Part shown: one piece after another, positions 16,755-25,757 of the stretch
Layout of the letters: every line of letters begins with the position of its first letter
How positions within the stretch are numbered: the first letter of the stretch is position 1
The notes under the pieces: generated by a model
Seen by the model: only the letters and a program-made list of their open reading frames with translations
What the model was told of the DNA's origin: nothing
The model's database searches: none
Program-made: the position numbers and the translations under genes
NCBI RefSeq assembly: GCF_000176035.2
Contig: NC_015675.1
Span: 4,468,001-4,532,000 of the forward strand
Source of the DNA: Mesorhizobium opportunistum WSM2075
GTDB taxonomy: Bacteria > Pseudomonadota > Alphaproteobacteria > Rhizobiales > Rhizobiaceae
Length of the DNA: 64,000 bases
Direction: 5' to 3'

Positions 16755-17723
16755 CTAACCCTTACGTGAGCGTTTGGCGGCGCGCTCTGCCGCGGCCGGA
16801 GCTTCCTCGATGTCGGCCGCGCCTCCGAAATCCACGTTCTTGGTACGACCGGCTCCCGGACCGGCACCCAGGTCAGCGCCTGTAGTCGGATCGGAAGCGG
16901 GATCGGAAAGAGTACGCTCGGCCATCTTGGCCACCACCTTCATGTCTTTGGCGCCCAACTTGACGGTCGCTAGGCCGTCTCCGCCATCGACGGGCATCAC
17001 CTGTTCGAGATCATCGATCCGATCCCACTCTTCGCCCGAATTCCATGGGCCATTGACGTCGCCGTCGCCCTGAGAGGTGTTGACGTACATGCTGGCGAAC
17101 TTTTCGACGCCCGGGAGCTTGCCTGACGGGAAATTGTTTTCGATCGCATAGAGTGCTTTCTCAAACGACTTCTGGTGAGCAATCTCGCGCGTCATCAGGA
17201 AGCCGAGCGCGTCCTTGATGCCCGGGTCGTCGGTGATGTTGATGAGGCGTTCGTAAACGATTTTGGCGCGCGCTTCGGCGGCGATATTGGATCGCAGGTC
17301 CACCGTAGGCTCGCCGCGCGAGTCGACATAGGCGGCGGTCCAGGGAACGCCGGCTGAGTCGCAAAGCGCGGGAGCGCCGCCGAACAGAATCGATTCCTTG
17401 GCCGTTGTACCGCTGGCGCCGATCATCAGGTAAAGGTCCGCTTCTTTCATTTGGCCCTCGGCAAGTTGTGCCTTGAGCCCCTTGTTCAGCATGGTGACGA
17501 TCGATCCCACCACTTCGAGGTGGCTGAGTTCTTCGGTCGCGATATCCAGCAACATGTCGCGACGGCCAAGATCGTCTTCGCCAAGCCCCTGCGTGAAATA
17601 ACGCATCGCCGCGGCAAGCTCGCCATCGGCGCCCCCGAACTGCTCCATGATCATGCAGGCCAGGCGGGGATTGGGCTCCGAGACGCGAACGGTGTATTGC
17701 AGGCGCTTGTTATGCATGAACAT
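16755..17723 (-). CDS. manganese-containing (non-haem) catalase
   Basis: A 322-residue di-manganese catalase that disproportionates hydrogen peroxide. The start MFMHNKRLQYTVRV at 17723 has GGAG 8 nt upstream and matches the family N-terminus; an ATG at 17729 is also in frame, while a longer frame to 18011 is unsupported. Metal-ligand regions are visible: the E of MIMEQFGGADGELAAAMRYF, EELSHLEVVGSIV, SNIAAEARAKIVYERL and REIAHQKSFEKAL. The C-terminal ~40 residues are a basic/Ala-rich tail ending in AKRSRKG. It is transcribed divergently from the phosphoesterase. Confidence 0.92.
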   Translation of the reverse strand: MFMHNKRLQYTVRVSEPNPRLACMIMEQFGGADGELAAAMRYFTQGLGEDDLGRRDMLLDIATEELSHLEVVGSIVTMLNKGLKAQLAEGQMKEADLYLMIGASGTTAKESILFGGAPALCDSAGVPWTAAYVDSRGEPTVDLRSNIAAEARAKIVYERLINITDDPGIKDALGFLMTREIAHQKSFEKALYAIENNFPSGKLPGVEKFASMYVNTSQGDGDVNGPWNSGEEWDRIDDLEQVMPVDGGDGLATVKLGAKDMKVVAKMAERTLSDPASDPTTGADLGAGPGAGRTKNVDFGGAADIEEAPAAAERAAKRSRKG

Positions 17724-17855
17724 GGACATTTCTCCGGTTAAAACGTCCGAACATCCCCGCAAGACGATTGTTCCCTCAGCGGCTGACTCCTGGCCCGTTT
17801 TCTGTTTCGATGACCGATCCCAGCCGATGGTGTCGTCGGCCCTCCCCATAAGCGC

Positions 17856-18374
17856 GTGAAGGCAATGGTCTTTTTTACGAGCGATACGCATTTCAACGAT
17901 CCACGCATCCTCCGGATCGATCGCCGGCCGTTCGGGTCGCTGGCCGAGCACGACGAGGCGCTGATTGCGCGGTGGAACGAGACTGTCGGCCCCGAGGATG
18001 AAATCTGGCACCTTGGCGATTTCGCGCGCCTCGGCAAGTCGAGCGTCGAAGCACTGCTGGCCCGCCTAAACGGCCGCAAGAACCTCATCGTCGGCAACAA
18101 TGATGCTTCCGAAACAACGGCTGCGGGCGGGTGGAACAGCGTCCAGCACTATAGGGAGTTCATGCACGAGGACCAGCTCATCGTGTTGTGCCACTATCCG
18201 TTCCGGACGTGGAACCGGATGGGCAAGAAGTCGATAAACCTGCACGGACATTCGCACGGCAAATTGAAGCCGCTGACACGCCAATATGATGTCGGTGTCG
18301 ACAGCTGGGACTTCCGGCCCGTTCCATTGCCCATCTTGCGCGGCAAGCGCGGCTCGGTCTCGCGGCTGAAATGA
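17856..18374 (+). CDS. calcineurin-like metallophosphoesterase
   Basis: A 172-residue cytosolic enzyme with the calcineurin motif series: SDTHFND (D-x-H), EIWHLGDFAR (GD-x), IVGNNDAS (GN[ND], here GNND), CHYPFRTW and HGHSHGKL (G-H-x-H). The start may be GTG 17856 or the ATG three codons later at 17865. Such small proteins are often annotated as phosphoesterase or hydrolase YfcE-like; the physiological substrate is unknown. It lies divergent from Mn-catalase and convergent with the large hybrid kinase, whose 3' end is 36 nt away. Confidence 0.85.
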   Translation: MKAMVFFTSDTHFNDPRILRIDRRPFGSLAEHDEALIARWNETVGPEDEIWHLGDFARLGKSSVEALLARLNGRKNLIVGNNDASETTAAGGWNSVQHYREFMHEDQLIVLCHYPFRTWNRMGKKSINLHGHSHGKLKPLTRQYDVGVDSWDFRPVPLPILRGKRGSVSRLK

Positions 18375-18409
18375 AGAGAGATCGGTGAGCGAGGCTGGCC
18401 GTTGCCCGT

Positions 18410-21400
18410 TCACTTTCGATCCAGCACCTTGCGGATCTTCTCGGCCAATTCGTCGATCGTGTAGGGCTTGGTCAAAAGCTCCGTTCCAAAATCGAGCGTA
18501 CCGTTGTGGACAATTGCGTTGCGCGTGTAGCCGGTGGTGTAGAGCACTTTTAGCGAGGGGTGCGCTTGTTTGACCTGGTCGACCAGTTCGCGGCCCGACA
18601 TCTCTGGCATGACCACGTCAGTGAACAGAAGCGAGGGCACTTGCCCGTTTTGAACAGCCGCCAGCGCCTCCCTTGGCCCTTGCATTTCCAACACGGAATA
18701 GCCCAGTTCCCGCAGCGCTTCCGCGGCCATCAGCCGGACGCGATCTTCATCCTCGACGACCATGATGATCTCGTCCGCACTGCCGGGGTGCTCGCCCGCC
18801 ACGGCCTCGGTTTGGCTGTCGAGCACTCCGCCGTGCGAACGCGGCAAGTAAATTTTCAAAGTGGTTCCGATACCCTGCTCGGAATAGATCTTCACGCTGC
18901 CGCCCGACTGACGAACAAACCCATAGACTTGGCTCAGCCCCAGCCCGGTGCCTTTGCCGACCCCTTTGGTGGTGAAGAACGGATCGAAGGCTCTGGCCAA
19001 AACGTCAGCAGTCATGCCGGTTCCGGTATCCGTAACGGCTATCATTACGTACTGGCCGGAGGGAATAGCGTTCTCCCTGCCATAGCGATCGTCGATGTGG
19101 GTGTTGGATGTCTCGATCGTCAGCTTTCCACCGCTAGGCATGGCATCCCGTGCGTTGACGCAAAGGTTGAGCAGCGCGCTTTCCAATTGCCCTGCGTCGG
19201 CCTCCACATGCCATAGTCCCGCGGCGAGCACGGTCTCGATCTGGATGGTCTCGCCAAGCGTCCGGTTCAGCAATTCGCTCATGCCGGAGACAAGGCGATT
19301 TGGATTCAGCCGCTTCGGCGCCAGCGGCTGCTGGCGGGAAAAGGCAAGCAGCCGCTTGGTAAGTTCCGCCGCGCGCTGTGCTCCATCTATCGCGCCGGTC
19401 ACGAATTGGTGGACGTTGGTGTCGCCGTTTCTGAGCTTGCGCTGCACAAGATTGAGGCCGCCGATGATGACAGCCAGCATGTTGTTGAAGTCGTGCGCGA
19501 TACCACCGGTGAGCTGTCCGACAGCTTCCATCTTCTGGGCCTGGCGCAGGTGCTCTTCTGCTCTGGTGCGTTCGGCAACTTCGTCTATGACACGCTGTTC
19601 GAGCGTGCCGTTGAGTGTCTGCAGCGCCTTGAACAGTCGGGAGTTGTCGATTGCCGTCGCGGCATGGCCCGCAAGCCCCAGCAACGCCGTCTCTTGCTGT
19701 TCGGCGAAGACGCCGGTCTCTGAATGACCAAAGAAGAGGCCGCCCAGCACCTCGCCCGAACGCGAGACGACCGGTACGGCAAGATAGGAACGCACCGGCA
19801 GATGGCCCTCCGGCATTCCCTTGCGGGGCCAGTTCTTTCCGTAACGCGGATCGGCGAGTATATCGTCGGAGCGCACGACGCTTGTCCCGCGGAATGTGGG
19901 CTCGAAAACCGCGGTGTTGCGCGGCATGGGGAAATTTTCGAATGCGGACCGAGGTGCCCCGGACAGGGCGTAGAGCATATAGCTGTCGCCCTTGTCGTCG
20001 ATCACATTGTAGAAGAAGGCTCCGAATTGTGCGCCCGACAGTTCTACGCCGGCATCGGTGACTGTCTGGACGATCCGCTCCACGTCAAGCTCGGCCGCCA
20101 CGGCGGCAGCGGTGGCGTTCATCAACTGGAGCTGATGCTCCACCCGTTTTCGCTCGGTGACATCCACGACGGTGCCGATGAAGCGAACCGCGCGGCCGGA
20201 CTGGAAAATCGATTCCCCCGTTGCGGCAATCCAGCGCTCCTTGCCGTCCCGCAGGCCAATGGTCCGGTATTCGATGTCGTAGCGCGAAGAGGTGCCTGGC
20301 GCGAGCGCTTGGCGTACGGCCTCGTCGGCCCGTGCTCGATCCTCTGGATGGAGGCCCGCCAAGAATGCGCTTTCATATGTCACCTCCGCGTCCGGCGGCA
20401 GCCCAAAAAGGGCTTTGCAGCGATCGTCCCAGCGCAGCACCCTGGTTACGGGATCGTAGTCCCAGGTGCCGATAGCGGCCGCGTCGGTGGCAAGCCTCAG
20501 CCGCTCCTCGCTCGCCCGGGCCGCCTGTTCCGAGCGAACGCGTTCGATGTGAGCCCAGGACCTCTCCGTCACCTCGGTCAGCAAGGACAGTTCGCGTTGC
20601 GACCAGACGCGAGGCTGCTTGTCATGGATGGCCATCAGGGCGGTCAGCCGGCCCTGTTTGACCAGAGGCATGCAGATGGTTGCCGTTATGCCGATATCCT
20701 GAAAGGTCTTGGCCTCCTCGGGAGCAATTTCCGCAAGGTTGTTGTTGATGATAAGCGGCCGATTGGCGCGAAGATTGGTGACTGCCAGGCGACCGAAATC
20801 GGCAAGACTGTAATACCCCCTGATGCTTGGCGAGCCGGGTGCGCTCCAGTCGCCGCGAATAGTGAAATGGTCCTGGTCCTGCTCCATGTCGGCGTAGGCG
20901 CAAATCGAGACGCCCAGGTGTTCACCGAGGAGACGAGTGGTGATCCGCATGACGGCGTCGGCATCGGCCGCGAGGGCAATCTCCCTGCCGAGGCGGTCCA
21001 GAAAGGCGAGACGCTCGGCGTTCTCGCGCAGGGCGTTCTCGGCGCGAAGCCTCTCTATCGCGGTACGCGTCCGGTCCGCCACCTCCGAGATGAGGGCGAT
21101 CTCCTCGGTCGCCCAACGTCTGGGCGCGGAGTGGTTCAGGTATAGCAGCGCCACCAACCCTCCATGCTCGGTAACGGGCATGTTGATGACGGATTGAGCG
21201 CTGATGGCTTTGAGGGCATCCGCATGGCCGCTGGTTCGCGGGTCTGTCTCGGCGTTCTCAAAGACGACGGTTTCGCCGCGCTTCAAATCGTCGATGTACG
21301 AACCGTAGTTCCTGAAATTCAGCGTCCCGGCCAGGCTTTTGATGCCGGGTGCGTTCCAATCCCTGTCGATGGTGATGGTTTCATTCTCAAGATCGATCGT

Positions 21401-21562
21401 GCCGTATCCGGCTCGGCTGATGCCAAAATGGTGCCCCAGCAGTTCCGCGGCTGCGTAGGCCAGTTCTGCAGGATCCGTAATCTCGCGAATCCGGTCGCCC
21501 AGCGCTGCCAAAAGCTCGAAGCGCTGCAGTTCAGACTGACGACCGCGTGAAGTGTCCCCCAT
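18410..21562 (-). CDS. hybrid sensor histidine kinase with GAF-GAF-PAS-GAF-HisKA-HATPase-REC
   Basis: A 1050-residue soluble sensor. Approximate order: GAF (10-175), GAF (185-355), PAS/PAC (365-480), GAF (490-650), short coiled coil, HisKA (around 675-745) with phospho-acceptor GGIAHDFNNML, HATPase_c with N box NLCVNARDAM and G boxes DTGTGM and GVGKGTGLGLSQVYG, and a C-terminal receiver (925-1045) with VVEDED and phospho-Asp in LLFTDVVMPEMSG. No membrane segment is visible. Multiple GAF domains suggest sensing of small ligands, redox or light. Without a bilin-type Cys motif I recognise, the signal is unknown. No cognate output regulator is adjacent. Confidence 0.92.
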   Translation of the reverse strand: MGDTSRGRQSELQRFELLAALGDRIREITDPAELAYAAAELLGHHFGISRAGYGTIDLENETITIDRDWNAPGIKSLAGTLNFRNYGSYIDDLKRGETVVFENAETDPRTSGHADALKAISAQSVINMPVTEHGGLVALLYLNHSAPRRWATEEIALISEVADRTRTAIERLRAENALRENAERLAFLDRLGREIALAADADAVMRITTRLLGEHLGVSICAYADMEQDQDHFTIRGDWSAPGSPSIRGYYSLADFGRLAVTNLRANRPLIINNNLAEIAPEEAKTFQDIGITATICMPLVKQGRLTALMAIHDKQPRVWSQRELSLLTEVTERSWAHIERVRSEQAARASEERLRLATDAAAIGTWDYDPVTRVLRWDDRCKALFGLPPDAEVTYESAFLAGLHPEDRARADEAVRQALAPGTSSRYDIEYRTIGLRDGKERWIAATGESIFQSGRAVRFIGTVVDVTERKRVEHQLQLMNATAAAVAAELDVERIVQTVTDAGVELSGAQFGAFFYNVIDDKGDSYMLYALSGAPRSAFENFPMPRNTAVFEPTFRGTSVVRSDDILADPRYGKNWPRKGMPEGHLPVRSYLAVPVVSRSGEVLGGLFFGHSETGVFAEQQETALLGLAGHAATAIDNSRLFKALQTLNGTLEQRVIDEVAERTRAEEHLRQAQKMEAVGQLTGGIAHDFNNMLAVIIGGLNLVQRKLRNGDTNVHQFVTGAIDGAQRAAELTKRLLAFSRQQPLAPKRLNPNRLVSGMSELLNRTLGETIQIETVLAAGLWHVEADAGQLESALLNLCVNARDAMPSGGKLTIETSNTHIDDRYGRENAIPSGQYVMIAVTDTGTGMTADVLARAFDPFFTTKGVGKGTGLGLSQVYGFVRQSGGSVKIYSEQGIGTTLKIYLPRSHGGVLDSQTEAVAGEHPGSADEIIMVVEDEDRVRLMAAEALRELGYSVLEMQGPREALAAVQNGQVPSLLFTDVVMPEMSGRELVDQVKQAHPSLKVLYTTGYTRNAIVHNGTLDFGTELLTKPYTIDELAEKIRKVLDRK

Positions 21563-21836
21563 CTCGCCCCCGTTTTTGCCCGGACTGAATAATGCGGTGG
21601 ACGGCCAAGAGTTCCCTTAAAGGACGGCACGTTCTGACCGACGTGACGGCTGCGAGCCCGACACTGGCCACATCGGCTCTGCCGATGACGGTCTTCCCTC
21701 ATGAATCCTTATTTGGGTACATCATAGTTTAATGACACGTGGTGCGCCGCGTCGCATAAACGTCGGACCAGCGGACATGTGACGAGCTCCGCTGCCTGGG
21801 AGCGACGATCGCACTCTCGCGCGTTTGGAGACGCTG

Positions 21837-22085
21837 ATGCTTGACCGAGCCACTCGCACGAACACGGAAGCTCTCTACCCGAATGACCTGGACACTCTTC
21901 GCGCGGTTTTCGACGCAATGTGCCAGGAATTTGCCGTTCTGCCGGACAGCACGGCGGCCCATTCCATCGCCAGGGAACTTGTCAGGCTTTTCCAGACCGG
22001 AATGACGGAAGCGGCCATGCTGATGGTTGCCGTGCGTGCGCGGTGGCAAGGCGATTGGAAAATGGAACACAGCAGCGCTGCCTGA
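21837..22085 (+). CDS. small conserved-looking hypothetical protein (82 aa)
   Basis: A predicted helical 82-residue protein from ATG 21837 with GGAG seven nt upstream; a TTG at 21825 is in frame but less likely. Features: LYPNDLDTLRAVFDAMCQEF, then SIARELVRLFQTGMTEAAMLMVAVRARW. No signal peptide or known catalytic motif. Similar short proteins occur in rhizobia without assigned function. It lies between a divergent histidine kinase and a convergent exonuclease gene. Confidence 0.65.
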   Translation: MLDRATRTNTEALYPNDLDTLRAVFDAMCQEFAVLPDSTAAHSIARELVRLFQTGMTEAAMLMVAVRARWQGDWKMEHSSAA

Positions 22086-22157
22086 CGTTTGATGGCCAGG
22101 CGTGCCGATCCATGGCGCCACCGACAGCAGCGCCCGAGCTGAGGCGCATGTCTCAAC

Positions 22158-22943
22158 TCAACGAGGCCAATCCAACTCGATCCAGGCTGGTGCGTGATCG
22201 CTCGGCTTTTCCCATCCTCGCACCGCAACATCCACGCCCGCGCCACCCAGCCGCTCCCTGAGCGAGGGGCTCACGAGAAGATGGTCCATGCGAAGGCCGG
22301 AGCTGCGGTCGTAGCCGCCCCGGTAGGAGAAGTTCCAATAGGTATAGACACCCCTTTCGGGCTGGATCAGCCTGACTGCGTCGATCCAGCCCTCGGCAAG
22401 CATCTCGGCGTAAGCTTGCCGGCTCTCCGGAAAGTAGACGGCGTCACTCAGCCATCGAGCCGGCACCGCGGCGTCGATCGGCGCGGGCACAACATTATAG
22501 TCGCCGCAGAGCACGCTGGCAGGCGAGTCCCTGATCAGGAGCCGTCCGTAGTCGATCAGCCGCTCGAACCAGCGGAGCTTGTAATCGAACTTCGGACCGG
22601 GTGCTGGGTTGCCGTTGGGCAAGTAGAGACAGCCGACGACAAGCCCGTCGATGTCCGCCTCGATGTACCGGCTGTGCGTATCGTCGACGTCACCCGGCAA
22701 ACCGCGGCGACGTTCCTGCGGCTGCTTGCCTCGCGCGAGAATGGCTACGCCATTATAGGACTTCTGCCCATGCCATATCGCTCCGTAGCCGGCGTTCCTG
22801 ATGGCCTCGGCCGGAAACTTCTCGTCCGATGTCTTTAATTCCTGAAGACAAACAATGTCGTACTGCGTCTCGCCCAGCCATTTGAGCAGAACCGGCAACC
22901 GCCCGTTGACGCCGTTCACATTGAAAGTCGCGACCCTGATCAT
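22158..22943 (-). CDS. xthA: exodeoxyribonuclease III / AP endonuclease
   Basis: A 261-residue EEP-superfamily nuclease of the ExoIII (Xth) type, acting on abasic sites and 3' ends in double-stranded DNA. Motifs: ATFNVNGVNGRL (Asn near the N-terminus), CLQELKTSDEKFP (metal-binding Glu), GCLYLPNGN, GDYNVVPAPID (catalytic Asp/Asn), RSSGLRMDHLLVS and the terminal SDHAPAW (catalytic His). The start at 22943 gives the standard MIRVATFNVNG beginning; the frame runs on to 23006 but adds non-family sequence. It is convergent with the small gene at 21837 and divergent from the alpha/beta hydrolase. Confidence 0.92.
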   Translation of the reverse strand: MIRVATFNVNGVNGRLPVLLKWLGETQYDIVCLQELKTSDEKFPAEAIRNAGYGAIWHGQKSYNGVAILARGKQPQERRRGLPGDVDDTHSRYIEADIDGLVVGCLYLPNGNPAPGPKFDYKLRWFERLIDYGRLLIRDSPASVLCGDYNVVPAPIDAAVPARWLSDAVYFPESRQAYAEMLAEGWIDAVRLIQPERGVYTYWNFSYRGGYDRSSGLRMDHLLVSPSLRERLGGAGVDVAVRGWEKPSDHAPAWIELDWPR

Positions 22944-23181
22944 CTTCGAGGCGATCCACTCATGGTGCTCTCCATTCGGTGAGTTCATCTTGACAATCAG
23001 CATCAACCACCAATCGCCAAGAAGGTTTCGACGCGAACACAGACAGATCCGCCGCGCCCATGCTCATGGAGAGCTTATTTCCAAGCTGTTGAACCGGCTG
23101 TGCAGCGTTGTCGGTGTCTGGCGGAACAAGCTGTGGCCCCGAAGGTTGGGGGCACGCAGACAGGTTCCAACAGGCACGGGC

Positions 23182-24222
23182 ATGGCGTTCGACAGAGAGG
23201 ATGCGAAACTCGCGGCCGGACTGCTTGTCGCGGCATTGGCGGCACTGGCGGGATACAACGCCGTCCGCGCCAGACGGGCGATCGCCGCCCGGGCATACGG
23301 ACGTGTGATGGAGATCGGTGGTCTGCGCCTGCATTTTATCGAAGCCGGATCCGGCATGCCGCTGCTTCTGCTGCATGGCAACGGATCGATGGCGGAGGAT
23401 TTCAAATGGAGCGGCATCTTCGATGAGGCGGCAAAGACCTACCGGGTACTCGCATTCGACCGTCCCGGCTTTGGGAGAAGCTCACGGTCGCGCCGGCGCT
23501 GGTCCGCTGGCGACCAAGCCGACCTCATACATGCCGCCGTCAACAGGCTCGGTATAGAGAAATATCTCGTGCTTGGACATTCCTGGGGAGCTTGGATCGC
23601 CCTCGAGCTGGCGCGCAGGCATTCTCCATCCGTCGCCGGCATCGTGCTGGTCTCAGGCTACTACTATCCACCACCGCGGCTGGATCTTGCACTGGCCGCG
23701 CTGCCGGCATTGCCTGTGATCGGCACCGTGTTTCGTCACACCTTGCTGCCGCTGCTGGTGAGGCATGCCTGGCCTTGGGCAATGGGGAAGATCTTTCAAC
23801 CAGCGGCAATAGCGGGCGATTTCGCCGCACTCGCAAAAGATGTCGCCAGCCGGCCATCGCAACTGCGGGCGGTTTGTTTCGAGTCGGCGTCGATGCTGGG
23901 CGCGGCTCTGTCGAGGAAGGCCAGCTATAGGGACATTGCCGTGCCTACCGGCATCCTGGCGGGAGCCGGCGACCGCTTGTTCGACGCGGAACGGGATGCG
24001 CGACGCCTGCATGCGGAGATCTGTGGCTCTCTCCTTGAGGTCATTCCGGACACTGGCCATATGGTTCATCAGAGCGCCCCGCAGGCCGTGGTCGGCATGT
24101 TGCACGCGATTGCAGGACGGCACGCCATGTCCGAAAGGCCCCGTCGGCGGCGGCTCGAGCCGTGTGCCGAGGAGTTCGAGGCAGGTCCGGCCTCGCAGAG
24201 GTTCCAGGCGGGCGACAAGTGA
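23182..24222 (+). CDS. alpha/beta hydrolase with N-terminal membrane anchor
   Basis: A 346-residue protein from ATG 23182. A hydrophobic helix (residues ~8-26, LAAGLLVAALAALAGYNAV) precedes an alpha/beta-hydrolase fold with LLLLHGNGSM (oxyanion), AFDRPGFGRSS, the nucleophile elbow GHSWGAW, acid GAGDRLFD and catalytic histidine DTGHMVHQ. It probably sits on the cytoplasmic or periplasmic face of the inner membrane. Substrate is unknown; related enzymes are annotated as esterases or haloperoxidase-like hydrolases. The last ~30 residues are Arg/Glu-rich and may be non-essential. Confidence 0.85.
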   Translation: MAFDREDAKLAAGLLVAALAALAGYNAVRARRAIAARAYGRVMEIGGLRLHFIEAGSGMPLLLLHGNGSMAEDFKWSGIFDEAAKTYRVLAFDRPGFGRSSRSRRRWSAGDQADLIHAAVNRLGIEKYLVLGHSWGAWIALELARRHSPSVAGIVLVSGYYYPPPRLDLALAALPALPVIGTVFRHTLLPLLVRHAWPWAMGKIFQPAAIAGDFAALAKDVASRPSQLRAVCFESASMLGAALSRKASYRDIAVPTGILAGAGDRLFDAERDARRLHAEICGSLLEVIPDTGHMVHQSAPQAVVGMLHAIAGRHAMSERPRRRRLEPCAEEFEAGPASQRFQAGDK

Positions 24223-24259
24223 TGCCGTTTGCACGAACCGTTCAAACGGGGTTCTCAAC

Positions 24260-24716
24260 ATGAGTGATCAAGCCGACATGCAGTCGGTACTGCACCAGAA
24301 CATACAGGCTCTGGTCGAGCAGAGGCGACAACAGGAGGAGCACAGGTGCGCATTGTGCCATTTCGCGCTTCGCGGGAAGCATGACTTTCGTCTATCTGCA
24401 TCTCGCAATTCTTGCCGCCTGGGTTGTTGCGAACCTTGGCGTGATACCAACCCTTCCAGCCTGGGACCCAACGTTTGTGATCCTGGCCATGGTCGCCTCT
24501 GTCGAGGCAATCTTCCTGTCGACCTTCGTGCTGATCAATCAGAACAGAATGGCCGAACACAGTGAGCGCCGAGCGGAGCTGGATCTACAGATCAGCCTTC
24601 TCAACGAACATGAAACCACTCGACTGATCGAGATGATGGCCGCCTTGACGGCGCGTCTGATTGTCCCGACCCCGGTCTCATTGGCTGAGCTTTCGGTCGA
24701 GTTCGTCCAGCAGTGA
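24260..24716 (+). pseudogene. DUF1003-family membrane protein gene with an apparent frameshift
   Basis: An ATG at 24260 opens a frame encoding MSDQADMQSVLHQNIQALVE and then QRRQQEEH, typical of DUF1003 N-termini. The conserved remainder (RFAGSMTFVYLHLAILAAW, FVILAMVASVEAIFLSTFVLI, QNRMAEHSERRAELDLQISL) is in the frame one nucleotide later. The shift lies around 24349-24380. The C-terminal frame alone could start at GTG 24264 or ATG 24381, but neither gives the conserved N-terminus. Two transmembrane helices remain intact. A sequencing indel, a real mutation, or an alternative start are all possible. Confidence 0.65.
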
Positions 24717-24854
24717 CCGATGCTCGCTGGGCATGTCCGCATCAGTTGGCAAATCCAGCAATTGGCGCAACTGGCGACGACTGGCATCTGATGAAATCCA
24801 CTGACGAATGAGACGGGCTATGACCTTCTGTTGTGCCTTGCCGATTTCTTCCAT
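24678..24854 (-). CDS. small helical hypothetical protein (58 aa)
   Basis: From ATG 24854 the frame encodes a 58-residue charged, amphipathic protein (MEEIGKAQQKVIARLIRQW, then SDASRRQLRQLLDLPTD, ending LLDELDRKLSQ). Composition is protein-like, but no clear ribosome-binding site is visible and the 3' end overlaps the DUF1003 gene by 39 nt antisense. The frame continues upstream to 25022 with less convincing sequence. I do not recognise a family. Confidence 0.45.
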   Translation of the reverse strand: MEEIGKAQQKVIARLIRQWISSDASRRQLRQLLDLPTDADMPSEHRSLLDELDRKLSQ

Positions 24855-25092
24855 GTTATGCACCCGAACTTTGTCCGCGGCTCGAACTCGGCGGGTCTTC
24901 GATGGTTCCCCGGTCGGGTGCAGAACCGAGGCGAGTTGAACAACAGTCTGCAGGCGACACGGCTTACTGCGGCCCGATGGCCGACCTATCGAGGATGCCC
25001 AGCGGGTGCGGACACGTGGCAAAGACCGTGCGCCGTGGGGGTGGTGGGCTGATCACCTTGGCTGCATCAGAAAAGCTATTTCATCAATTTGA

Positions 25093-25260
25093 CCTGAAGC
25101 GAGAGGCTCAGCCAGGTTGCGAATAGCAGCATCGGAACTGGGCGTCGGCAAAGTCGACGTGGGCCCCGAAGCCGTTGCGATCACCTTGCGTAAGAAGCCG
25201 ATGGCGTCCCTATGGCGCAACAGGAAGGCGCTGGGCCTGGATACCGAAACGGCCGCTTGA
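25093..25260 (+). pseudogene. C-terminal remnant resembling transcription-repair coupling factor (Mfd)
   Basis: An open stretch of 55 codons without a start, bounded upstream by an in-frame TGA and ending in TGA at 25258-25260. It encodes LRIAASELGVGKVDVGPEAV followed by AITLRKKP. This closely resembles the C-terminal D7 region of Mfd (the 'xxxIxKVDVGPEGVxIxF' strand-turn). Helicase motifs are absent upstream in any frame, so it is read as a decayed gene tail. The family match is from memory and short. Confidence 0.45.
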
Positions 25261-25757
25261 TTTTCAGGCGATCAGTCCAGGCCTCGGACGCCGATGCAGT
25301 CCGCCTGGCACTTGGCGCCGTGCGCGCCGCCCAGTCGGGTGACGTGATTTGCCCGAACCCGTGAGCATCGGCGATCTCATGGTCACGGGCACGCGCGACA
25401 TTAACCCGCGCCCGTTCCGGCATGCTTGGAATCCGGCTGCAGTCAACTGCGCCTTGCGGCCACACCGCATATGGCGGATTCGCGCGGACTACCGGCTCCA
25501 GATCGTGTGGGAAGTTCGGCACCTCGACAGGCATTCAGCGGTCGGCTCCGCTCTCGTGAGTGACTGCCGGAAATATCTCGGCAACCTCGATCATGATGTC
25601 TTCACGAAACGAGGCGCGAATCCTCTTTTATGACCAAACTTGGTGCTGGGACCAATGTTCCCGCTCCACGCCCAACGTGCCGAAAGCCACTTGGGGCAGC
25701 GCAAGTTGCGCTCTGCGCGAATATGTCTGATCATGTGAAGTTGGGCAGGAGAATTGG
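25261..25757. other. 497-nt stretch without a recognised gene
   Basis: Short open frames exist on both strands (up to 117 codons) but none has a family signature, a good ribosome-binding site, or protein-like composition. The last ~20 nt contain the AGGAGA ribosome-binding site of the next gene. With the remnant before it, this looks like eroded sequence. Confidence 0.5.

Noticed and set aside
25181..25633. Overlapping frames of 94-117 codons on both strands
   Set aside because: No start-site support or recognisable domains; composition is typical of non-coding high-GC sequence.
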